Assembly (NCBI GenBank): GCA_001643675.2 | Contig: LSRY02000003.1 | Location: forward strand, 124,001 to 188,000 | DNA length: 64,000 bases | Direction of reading: 5' to 3' | DNA from: Monocercomonoides exilis | Lineage: Eukaryota; Preaxostyla; Oxymonadida; Polymastigidae | Made by a program: the position numbers and the translations under genes | Notes under the pieces: generated by a model | The model's database searches: none | The model's input: the letters and a program-made list of their open reading frames with translations, nothing else | Told to the model about the DNA's origin: nothing | Part shown: in pieces, positions 9,901-19,265 of the stretch | Layout of the letters: each line of letters opens with the position of its first letter | Position numbering within the stretch: the first letter of the stretch is position 1

Positions 9901-11562
9901 TTTTTTGTTTCTAAAACAATAATTCTTATAAAACATTTTTCCAGATGAAATTTGCATTTTTGCATAGAGTTATATTCAAGTGTACCTCAAAATTTGAACT
10001 ATTTTTATTTGATAAGGCTTAATGTTTTCCAGCATTCTATCATCAATTCACTAATATGTTGACAACATTTTATGTTCATATTTTTTCTTTTTTGTAGTTT
10101 TCTTTCTCAAAAATAATTGTCCACTAATTGAAAGTGTGGATATGTTTTTTACGAAAATAATATAAATAATTATCAATTTTCATTTTTAAGGTTTTTTAAT
10201 TTTTGTTAAAGTGCAACTTGCAATTGTAAGATTTCGAAACAGATAAATTCAAGAATTTTAATGATGTTTGAAAAAAGTCTGATGAAAGTTTTGTTTTGAA
10301 TAAAAAAACCGTTCATTAATTTTTTGTTTTTATCAACAGGTCATTATTCACATCACACATTCATTAAATTTCAATGTTTGATTTTTTTTTGTTATTTATT
10401 CCTGTATTCAACGAAAAAAGCAGGAACCCAAAAAGAAACATTTTGCAACATTTTCAAATATATGGAACAAAATTATTTGATTTTCAAAATTTTGTTCCAC
10501 GCAGCGCTTCCAAATATTTTTCTCGACTTTCTCATATTTCTATGTTTTATTTTGTACGAGAATGCAAAAATACAGATATAGCATGAAATACAGGACATCG
10601 CACTTAATTCCGGACAAGATCATTTTCTCAACAACAACTCAAAGAGAAAACTTGATAATATTCCTCAAAACACATCTCATCAATACAAACTCAATTAATA
10701 CGCAAGGCTTTCAAAATAGCTTCATTTGTGCTCAGAAATAATTATTAAGAAATTCAAAGAGAAATAGGATTTGGGTTTCTCCAAAATTTCAATTATTGCA
10801 TTTAACAATATTCAGTCTGCACGAAAATGAATGTCCGGTTTGCCAAATGAGTTAGCTTTATTAAGATATATTTTGAATATCAGCTTAAAAAAAGATCAAG
10901 TTGTTTATTTTAGTCATTCAAAAAACTACAAAGGAGTCATTTTCTCATTGAATATTAACTAAACATTTCCGTTTTTCAAATAACTTCTTTTATTATCAAT
11001 TATCAAATTTAATGCAGTGAGTGCAGTCGCCAAATATTAATTGTCAGTATCTGACAGATGATAAATAAAAATAAAATTCGCAAGAGCTCTGTTTGCAGAA
11101 AAAGAAAAGAAAAGAAAAGAAAAAAAAAAGAAAAAAGAAAATACTTGATTTTAAAAATCAATTTGCACTTCATATCTCCTGCAATAAAAATAAAAAAAGT
11201 TTCTTGCACTAATCTTTTTCATCAAAGGTGGAAGGCCTGTAATTTATTTGTTTATCATTGCATATATAATCGCTCAACAAAAATGTTCGACCTGAAACTC
11301 GCGGCTATAAAAAAAAGACCCATTTGTTAGAGTTTTCAGATTCCTGCAAATCAAATTTTCACGGTGCGTCTTGCCTCACATCCTTATTGCAGCAGACAAT
11401 CTGAATTGCATCTATGAAAAGATAATGCGGCTGAGTCATCCTGCTTTGCTCAGGCAAGAACTCAGAACTTTCGCTTTATTTAAATGACAGAGGAGTTCAA
11501 CAATGTTGGTTTTATAATTAAAACAAGAAGGCATGCTCATGTCTATCCAGGGTTTTAAAGAA
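9901..11562. other. AT-rich spacer, no gene seen
   Basis: Only short open frames rich in Phe, Lys, Ile and Asn, as expected from AT-rich DNA. An A/G-rich run (repeated AAAAG) lies at about 11095-11145. No exon series, RNA gene or family resemblance recognised. Confidence 0.55.
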
Positions 11563-12070
11563 ATGACATGGGAGGAAATACGAACTTTCAAGCTTTTTTT
11601 GCACAAAGTGCGAAAAAAATTGTCACTCTTGGGTAATTATTATTGAAATCATAACTTTTTTCGGTGTGTTTATTTTTCAAAGGTTGTTTGTCATAGGGAA
11701 GAGTTTTAGTATTTTTTTGTATGTTTTTATCACAACTGCATTAAAAATAAATATTTATGCTCAAATAAAGATGTTGATGTCTTCAATAAACCTTTTCATT
11801 TTTTTGTGCTCTTTTATTGATATAAAAGTAAAAATTTTTGAACCGAAAATTTTAAAAGAAAAATTATGTTTTCAAAAATTATTACCCACTTATAACTTTT
11901 CTAGACTTTATTTGATTTCAGAATAAATTGGATTCTTATATCAATAAACCGGTATCATTGATATCACTGCACAATGTTTTGTGACATGTCGTATTTTTTT
12001 TTTCTAGGTTCCTTTTGTTTTATTTTCAAATTTAATAAATATTTCACATTTCTATCATATTTCTTGTCCC
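11563..12070 (+). mobile_element. R2-family inverted-repeat element, interrupted by an R1 element
   Basis: Left part (about 11563-11629) begins ATGGGAGGAAAT and continues GAACTTTCAAGC, matching the R2 copies at 12511 and (inverted) 36793. Similarity resumes exactly after the R1 insertion, at 11889, with CTTATAACTTTT and GATTTCAGAATAAATT, matching the interior of the other R2 copies. The right end is eroded; TTGTCCC near 12068 may be its terminus. Nested structure is inferred from both halves matching colinearly. Nonautonomous: no open frame. Confidence 0.6.
11629..11888 (+). mobile_element. R1-family MITE-like element, copy 1 (nested in R2)
   Basis: About 260 bp bounded by inverted termini. 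The left end TGGGTAATTATTATTGAAAT pairs with the complement of the right end (TGGGTAATAATTTTTGAAAA). The inverted similarity continues for about 40 bp, to a TTCGGTG-type block in each arm. Two relatives of almost equal size lie at 15984-16245 and 35931-36186. No coding capacity. Target-site duplication not clear. Confidence 0.65.
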
Positions 12071-12240
12071 GCTCACAAAACTTCACCAAATTGAAAATAA
12101 TAACATTTTAAAAGTTTTTCTTTTATGCCAGTTGAAGAAGATCAGCTGGTTCAGAAATTTGATTGAAATATGAAATTTTCATTTTTTGATAATTAAACAA
12201 AATGAACTTTTCGAAAAAAATTTGACACATCACATATATT

Positions 12241-12482
12241 TGGGTAATTCTTTTTGAAAAGTCACAAATGTTTTATTTTCTTATAAATCAATAATTTAAC
12301 ATTTTGCTCAAATTTATGATAACGTACACGAAACTTCACTGACATGGAATCTATTTCTGGATAATGCTATTTCAAACATTCTGAAGAAAATTCGTGAGTG
12401 GATACAGAAATTTGAGCAAAATATGAAATTTTTGATTTATTTGATGATTAATTATTTGCGACTTTTCAAAAAGAGATACCTA
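12241..12482 (+). mobile_element. Foldback/MITE-like element with arms of about 85 bp
   Basis: The left terminus TGGGTAATTCTTTTTGAAAA and the complement of the right terminus (TAGGTATCTCTTTTTGAAAA) match. The inverted similarity extends with gaps to TTTTGCTCAAATTT in both arms, leaving a loop of about 70 bp. Termini resemble R1 (TGGGT...), but the interior is different. 12070-12240 contains a weaker, related copy of one arm (for example CAGAAATTTGATTGAAATAT), suggesting an older insertion next to it. Confidence 0.55.
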
Positions 12483-12510
12483 TTTCAAAAAATGAAACCA
12501 TTTCATTCAT

Positions 12511-12781
12511 ATGGGGGAAAATTCGGACTTTCAATCATTTTTTGCACAAATCTTTAAAAAATTGCTTTTCTTATAACTTTTTATCGCTTTCTCAGATTTC
12601 AAAATATATTTTATTTTTTTTATCAGCAAACAAACCTAATCAATATTATTGAAAAAGAATTGGAACATTTCACGAATGTCGAAAAATGGACCCTTTTTAA
12701 GTGTGTATTTTTATCTCAAAAGTCAATGAAAAGTTCTCAATTTTTCAATGTTAATGCCTGAAGCAAAATGTTTTGTCCCAT
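12511..12781 (+). mobile_element. R2-family inverted-repeat element, intact copy
   Basis: About 271 bp. Left end ATGGGGGAAAAT, right end ...ATGTTTTGTCCCAT, whose complement (ATGGGACAAAACAT) forms a short imperfect terminal inverted repeat. Interior blocks GACTTTCAA, CTTTCTCAGATTTCAAAAT, CATTTCACGAATGTC and AAAAATGGAC are shared, in reverse orientation, with 36522-36793 (272 bp). No coding capacity. Confidence 0.65.
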
Positions 12782-12819
12782 ATCTTTTGAAAGAATAACT
12801 CAAGGAATATGAGTGGTAA

Positions 12820-13720
12820 TGAATCTGTTAATAATTGTCCTTTGCACAGAATATTTTGATGAACTTTGGTGAGTCTTTCGAATGTGATGTGGATGAAGCG
12901 TGAAGAAATGATTCATGTGGAACATAAGGTATTTGATTCGAATTGATTCCATTAACTTCATTGTTGAAAGCCAAAATTGCAGACGAAAAAAACTATTGCA
13001 CAGTGGGATCAATATGTGCACTCTTCTCATGCAAAGCACCTCCTATTTCGATTGTCTTTTTGCGTTCGTCATCGCTGAGCGCGCAAATAGCGGCAATAAG
13101 TTGGATTTTTCTTTGAAGACTTACTCAAATTTGCTTATATTCATAGAATCCCAAGACTTGTTCCTTTTGTTGATTGGTTGTGCTCCTCTTCAGAAAGCCT
13201 AAAATTCACAGGAGAAAAAAAGAGGGTGTGACAGCACTGTGCACACGGACCTTCGTCTGAATACTGTTTCCTTCAGCACGAACAAGTGCGCCTTATATAT
13301 GAGAAGTGGCAACAGGCGCAAGCAAGGAGTTATTGCACAGATGTTGGACACAAAGCGGTAAGGAGGATAAAAGCTCGATTCGACGAGGAAAGTTATCACC
13401 AACAACAGAATAACCGATGCAGATGAAGCTCAATCAATCTGTCCGGAATAAGACGCAGAGATGAGAGCAGAAAAGAATGACTGACGATATTGTGGTTGTT
13501 GCCTAATAAGAGCCGCTGGAGGCAAGAGTGAAGAAACCATGATTTGACCCAATTTGAACGAGTTCAAATGCCTTGATGGAAAGTTTTGTATGGGTTTTAT
13601 TTGGATTTATGTCCAACATGCCTCTCCAGAACGATGTCCAAGGATGTGAAACCAACAAGCACACACTGATTAATTGAATATTGGGTTTGATAAAAAACAA
13701 AGAAAACTTGGTTCATTTGA
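12820..13720 (-). pseudogene. Possible degenerate gene remnant, family unknown
   Basis: Base composition is less AT-rich than the surrounding spacer. On the minus strand one frame (about 13135-12830) reads as plausible protein, including LIAAICALSDDERKKT and NQIPYVPHESFLHASS, but it is broken by an in-frame TAG after DPTVQ and by flanking stops. Further protein-like fragments lie upstream (to about 13700) in shifting frames, for example MFFIKPNIQLISVCLLVSH. No splice arrangement that restores one long frame was found. A decayed gene is inferred; chance composition is the alternative. Confidence 0.25.
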
Positions 13721-14564
13721 AGCACAGAATATAACTTGAAAACATTCTAATGAAGAGTTGTTATCCTGTCCATTTGAGAAAACTCTGTGAACAAATCAGA
13801 AGATGAAAACCTCAAACTGCACAATTAATGCCGTTTTTTTATTGAATAATAATAAAGAACACATTCCACGTTCAAAAGAAGAAGAATCCATTTAACAGTC
13901 AAAACAAATCATTTGACTTTTGTGACTGAACTCCGAATGATTTCAGATATTTTCTTTTCAACTACTAATACTCTTTTCAAAAACCATTTTCTTCTTTAAA
14001 ATATTAGTCACTCTGACTGAACTGTGGTGGAATGTTTCAAGCATATTGATGAGAAAATCTTGGTTTTCAAGCATTGTTTTTTCATAATCACTTTTTTTTA
14101 GTCATTGTTAATAACATAGAAATGAACAATATGTTTTTGTTTATCCATTTCCTTTTTCGATGTTGTCATATTATAAACTTTTTGATTTTTCAAAGGTTCA
14201 TTATTTTGTTTTTTCCTAATGCTATATTAAGAAGCAACTCAAGAAAAAAGTTCATCCTATAAATTGAAACAAGTGAATAGTCAAAAAATGATACAAAGTC
14301 CAAGCATCATTTATCCAATATACTTCAGCTCATAACATGAAACTAATGAGACTTAGGATAATCCATGTGGATAATTTTTAACAAATTATTTCTCTTGAGT
14401 TAATTTGTTCTTTTGAAACAAGAAAACAAAAAGCCATTCACCTTTGGCTTCTCAAATTTATTCATCCAACAGTTCAGATGACTATCATTCCTGTATTCAT
14501 TTAATCTGCATGTCAGCATTGTTTGAAACGTATTCGTTAACCAGTTCGTTGCAAGCATCAGTAG
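13721..14564. other. AT-rich spacer, no gene seen
   Basis: Only short AT-driven frames (for example 14074-14262, Phe/Ile-rich). No RNA gene, repeat terminus or exon series was recognised. It separates the decayed minus-strand segment from the transposase remnant. Confidence 0.5.
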
Positions 14565-14937
14565 TTGATACCTTTACGCTTTGAGTCAATAATTCATGAA
14601 GAAATAGAAAGAGTTGATTCGAATGAATTTACAATTCCCATCTCCCTGATGGATAGTGCAATCACTGATCAGATTTCCCACGTTGTGACAACTCACAAGT
14701 TCACTTCCAAAAGAAAAAAACACAAAGAAATTGATATTGGATCAACTGAAAAAAAACGAAAGCTTACAGATTTTGATTCGCTTCAAAAAAGTTATGATTG
14801 GCCAATAAAAAAAAATAGAGAGATATGAAACATTTTTTGAAGGCAATGTGAAAAATCCATGAACATCCGGACTCATTTGTGATCAATATTTTTATGTTGA
14901 CAGGAATGAACATTTACGTATTTCCACATCAACAATA

Positions 14938-15549
14938 ATCAAATTGAACAATCCGATCAAATCAGAAATGAAATCAGGTGCAAAAAGAGGATTTTAACAA
15001 GCTTTCACTGTTCATCATAAGCTTCGTATTTATTTGAAATTGCTGTCCAGTTCAACGAATGTGAATAGAATTGCTTTGTGTCTTGGGACTTCTCAATCAT
15101 TGGTGAGCAAAAGCATTGCTGAAATTCGTTTTTTTCTGTTCACAGTCTTGGAAAAGATGTTTTCAAGCCCTCCAAGACATCCGGATGAAATGAACGAAGA
15201 TATTTTTTGAAAGCCATTACTCGTCGATACCACAACCATCGAAATCCCAATGCCAGATGTTCCAAACGAAGAAAGAAAATATTTCAATGACATTTATCAC
15301 AACACAATTTGCAGGAAAGTTGAAAACGCAGTTTCATCATTACCAACTTTCAAAGCATTGATTATTAAAAACGCTGTGACAGGAGGTTTGCATGATGCAG
15401 TTAAATTTCTTAAAGGCATGAACAAAAACACAGAGCACATCAAAATGACGGATGAAGAGAAAAGAATATCATCAAAAGAGTTAAATTTTCACAGATGGGC
15501 AATAGTGGTAAATAAATGTTTCCGTGTGATTTCACTGAATAACGCTTAA
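14938..15549 (+). pseudogene. Broken PIF/Harbinger-like DDE transposase
   Basis: One continuous frame from 14938 to 15549 is interrupted by a TAA near 14995 and a TGA at 15208. Upstream part: a helix-turn-helix-like segment (RIALCLGTSQSLVSKSIAEI). Downstream part: VDTTTIEIP (first catalytic Asp at about 15226), then ERKYFNDIYHNT, then a GGLHDAVKF block whose Asp at 15394 fits the second catalytic position, about 56 residues later. The terminal Glu region is short; an Asn (VVNKCF) lies near where a VVE-type motif is expected. The DDE_Tnp_4 resemblance is from memory. The frame at 14565-14828 (87 aa, Lys-rich) and the Ser-rich frame at 15591-15851 may be other decayed parts of the same element, in other frames. 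Confidence 0.5.
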
Positions 15550-15983
15550 GTACACCAATAAAGAAAAATATAGCTGATAAATTTCACAAAATGCAAGCAG
15601 AGTCGCAAATTCAATGTTTAACAATTGAATCAAATGCAGTTACTTCAAATTTTTCAATTGCTTTAATTTCCTCACCTTCACCTTCTCATTCATCATCTCC
15701 ATGCTTTTCCTCTCCTTCAAGTTTATCTGAGATAAGCTCTTTATCGTCCAGTTTTGAAACATCTTTCTCAAAAAGCTCACTATCGATTGAAGAGTTTAAC
15801 AAAAGGATTGCCAAATGCCATGTTCCAGTCGAAAAGTTTTTTGGACGTTGAAAGAAATTATAGCTTTGATTTTCAGAAAAATACACTTGTGGAATCTAAT
15901 GTCTCTCATCAGATTTTAAAATAGCTTGCTGGTCAACAAATATAGTGATTGAATATCAAAATTTGGAACACTCTGATGGAATA

Positions 15984-16245
15984 TGGGTGATTATTTTTTA
16001 TATCATACATTTTTTCGTGGTGTTGATTTTTCAAAGATTTTTGATTTTTTTAAAAAGTTATTTTTTCTTTAAAAGGGAAAAAAGCAAAATAATTGTTTTT
16101 ATTTACAAACATTTTTGTTCAATCAAAGATTAAAATGATTACATAAAGCCTTATCACTTTTCAATTTTTTTTATTGATATTCAAGAAATAATATCGCACC
16201 GAAATTTTTGAATGAAGAAAATATGATTTTAAAAATAATCACCTA
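15984..16245 (+). mobile_element. R1-family MITE-like element, copy 2
   Basis: About 262 bp. Left end TGGGTGATTATTTTTTATAT; the complement of the right end is TAGGTGATTATTTTTAAAAT. Both arms carry a TTTCG(G)TG block about 35-45 bp in. Colinear with copies 1 and 3. It lies just downstream of the transposase remnant, but the termini cannot be linked to that transposase from sequence alone. Confidence 0.65.
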
Positions 16246-17001
16246 TATTTTATCAATAAGTCACAACATTTTCCTGGAGAAAGGAAACTCAACAACAACA
16301 GATAAGAAAAATTAATTCAAGAGATTGTGCACAAAGAAAACTCGTCAGAAAATCATCAAATTGTGAGTAACAATTCATTTGATGATGATTTGAAGAAACA
16401 AAATTGGTATTTCAATAATCATTTATGCTTGACAAAAGATTTGATAATTTGGAGAAAAATGAATTCTCACTGATTCTTTTTTTTTTTTTTTTTTTTCATA
16501 TTCAAATATGGATGAAAATTATTTCAGTTTTTATTGTTCAAAAAAAGAAATTCAATAAATCTTTTGGAAAAGAAGCAAACAAATTCAATATTTTTTTTAA
16601 AGATAAAAAGATTTACAAAAGACTAATTTTCCATTTTTAATTCGATTTCAAATTATTTTTTATTATTCCATTGCCTCCTTTATTTTTCAACTTAACAAAA
16701 TCATAAAAGAAACCAATTGAAATTACAAATGAGATATTATTTTCATCACTAAATGATTTGACAAAAAGTTATTCTTTTCAACTTTCGAGCTTTTGATCGA
16801 TCAATCCCATAATAAAATATAACTCAAATAAAGGACTCAGTTTTCAAATAAACCGGGTTTATTCGAATAAACCCGGTTTATTTGAAATAAAGGCTATTTA
16901 TTCGAATAAACCATTTTTATTCAAAATAAAATATCTTATCCAAATTTCATCCATTTAAAAACATTTTTCACTTAGCATGTGAAAAATTAAAAAGAAGTCC
17001 A
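16246..17001. other. AT-rich spacer with T22 run and palindrome
   Basis: Contains a T run at about 16476-16497 and a cluster of TTTATTCGAATAAACC-like units between 16842 and 16940, which includes a perfect palindrome listed separately. No gene was recognised until the ATG at 17002. Confidence 0.5.
16842..16887. repeat. 46-bp perfect palindrome
   Basis: Centred on ATTCGAAT at 16861-16868. The right half of the palindrome is GAATAAACCCGGTTTATTTGAAA and the left half is its exact complement. Related units follow (TTTATTCGAATAAACC at about 16907 and TTTATTCAAAATAAA at about 16927), so it may be part of a degenerate 19-20 bp array. It could extrude a cruciform or bind a dimeric protein; it lies about 115 bp upstream of the next ATG. 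Confidence 0.8.
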
Positions 17002-18858
17002 ATGATGAAAGTTAGAGTTAAGAATAACAAAAATTTTGATGATGAAACATTCAGAATTAATAGCGAGTTTAATGTGATTGAAGAGATTGAGGTTCTGAAA
17101 AAAGGTAAATTTGATTGTTGTTCAAAGTTAAGGCGAATTATTATTTTATAAATACTTTAACATTTCAATTAGAAATCATGACGAAAGAAGGAGAAAAGAT
17201 GAAGCGGTCGCTGATAAGGCTTTATCATCTTTCGAAAATTGTTGATCCAAGGGAATACGCAATTAATGATTGTTTTTCGGATGAAAACTTCACACAAAAA
17301 TTGGAAAATGATTGTGGATCTTTTCTAAAACCCATCGAACTTGCAGCAGCGCGTGTACTCGGACATATTAGCAGGATTCTGTGTTTTGGAGGAGGCGATG
17401 AAGGAAATGAATTGCCCTCAAATACTGATAATCTTTCTGAATCAACAAAGCTTCTCGTAAAATCTATACCATATTTTTCATCAGAAGATAGATATGAAAC
17501 AATTGAAAACGAACTTTCAGCTTTGGGAAAATGTAATGATGAAGATATTTGCACTTTCACAACAGCATGTCTAAGACCGTATTCTGTAGATTGTGGTTTG
17601 CCGTAATGCAAAATACACATTTTCTTTATTCAAAAAATTTATTTCATTCATTTAAGGAGCAACTCCACTTATTGGATACGAAACTCCAGCAAAGATTTGG
17701 AAGTGGCTTTATGGATATTTATCCAACAGCAATATTTCAGTCATAGCAGATGCTTTACAGCCTGCCAAAAGTTTTTGTTCTTTAGAAATCAGTCTGAAAC
17801 TAGGCAAAGATGTCAAAACCAACAACTTTTTAGCAGTTGATTCATTTCTCCAAGCACAATATCATCATAATTCTCCAAAATTGCCATTTGAAGTGGCCAA
17901 TTGAGGATCTTCTTGCTGGATTCCACCTGCATATCCTCGGGGTCCGATTTGCTCGGTTGCAATCAAAGCATTCAGATGTCTGTGCCATTTTACAGAAAGT
18001 TGCGAATCAGTTTTCACTCAGCTTTTCACGCTTCGAGATAGAATTGTGGAGAACGTGTTGAGTTATTTGGATTCCAGCTGGACAGAAGACGAATGGAAGG
18101 CCACCTTTGCATGGAGTGAGTTTTTTGGAACGGATTGCATCGACATATACTCTTCAGGCGGAGCAAACTTCCAGAAAATGGAGGACGGGCTGTTTTGCGA
18201 AGAGGAAAACATCAAGCAAATGATCTCAAAGTTTCAGACAGCGGATGTTATATTTGTTGGATTTTGGTTGTCAAAGCAAGTTTATGAAGTCATTACGAGA
18301 ATTGCCAAGAAAGATTTGCTGAGACAAATAGCATCGTTGATGTGCAATGCAACAAGGGATAAATTGCGATCGGAAAGTATGGCAACGCTTTTATATCCAT
18401 ATGCTTCGTTGTCGTCAAGTGCGAAAGTTCGTCAGCTTCACAGAAACAAGAGCAATGGGCAAAATTGTAAGATCGAAGAAAACAAATGCCTTCCTCAGCC
18501 TCTGCGAGGAAAGCTGCTAGCTGTTTTAGTTGAGGCGTGCGAGGAAGAAGGTGTTATTGACTTTGCCTACGCTCAGATTGCTCCCGTCACTTCGGAACAT
18601 GCCCGTTCTTTTGAAGCAAAGGAAAGTGAGAAAATAAGAAGAAGATTGAAAGCTAAATGCGATCCAAAAATATGTCCAGTTTGCGCTCTGCTTGAAAGCT
18701 CAGATACTGAAGATGATGGAACTGATCCAGATACTGAGCCAGACTCTGAAGAAGATGAAGAAGATGAGAAAAAGAAGAAAGAAGAAGCATCAATGAAGCA
18801 TTTTAATGAAAGAAATAAAATGATGTATTATAAAAATGATTCATCTCAGTTTAAATAA
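17002..18858 (+). CDS. Spliced gene, unknown alpha-helical protein; in-frame TGA in exon 3
   Basis: Exon 1 is 17002-17104 (ATG ATG AAA...), intron 17105-17172 (GTAAAT...AATTAG), exon 2 17173-17595, intron 17596-17656 (GTTTGC...TTTAAG), exon 3 17657-18858. Exon 3 is one open frame except for a TGA at 17902. Removing a putative intron (17769-17905, GT...GAG) would keep the frame and drop the stop. Otherwise the gene is a recent pseudogene or the base is wrong. An overlapping frame (17903-18061) also reads well, so the middle is unresolved. The product looks like a helical-repeat (armadillo/HEAT-like) protein ending in CPVCALLESSDTEDD and an acidic Glu/Lys tail; no family recognised. AATAAA overlaps the terminal TAA. 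Confidence 0.5.
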
Positions 18859-19079
18859 AAGAAAAGGAATATACAAGTTTTTTTTAAAAAATACGAGCAG
18901 TTTTGAAATTTAGAGAAGCTTGACTTGCTATGGATGAAAACTTCCTGTTAATTAGGAATCATTGAATGAAAAATGATTCAGAAAAAATACACTTGAAGTT
19001 ATTACCAAATAGAAGTGTTTTTGTGATGAATGAAAAAAGTTATCTATTTAATATGTTCTTTGATTTCGCTTTTCAACAA

Positions 19080-19152
19080 GCCTGGTTAGCTCAGTCGGTA
19101 GAGCGTTGCTCTAATAAGGCAACGGTCGCAGGTTCGAGCCCTGCACTAGGCA
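19080..19152 (+). tRNA. tRNA-Ile (anticodon AAT)
   Basis: 73 nt, no intron. Acceptor stem GCCTGGT/ACTAGGC, D arm GCTC...GAGC, anticodon stem TTGCT/GGCAA with loop CTAATAA (anticodon AAT, read as IAU), T arm GCAGG-TTCGAGC-CCTGC, discriminator A. Internal A box TAGCTCAGTCGG and B box GGTTCGAGCCC fit Pol III consensus. CCA is not encoded. Confidence 0.95.
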
Positions 19153-19157
19153 GTTCC

Positions 19158-19172
19158 TTTTTGTCTTTTTTT
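19158..19172 (+). terminator. Pol III T-run terminator of tRNA-Ile
   Basis: T5 at 19158-19162 and T7 at 19166-19172, starting 6 nt after the tRNA 3' end, as expected for RNA polymerase III termination. Confidence 0.75.
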
Positions 19173-19265
19173 AAAATTTGAAAAAGAGTTTTATTTATTG
19201 TGAAGAGTTATGAAAATCTTTTTTCTTCATTTGAAAAAAGATCAAATTTACCATTATAAGGTTTA

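Noticed and set aside
17902-17904. TGA as selenocysteine
   Set aside because: No selenoprotein family resemblance and no SECIS-like structure recognised; an intron, error or pseudogene is simpler.
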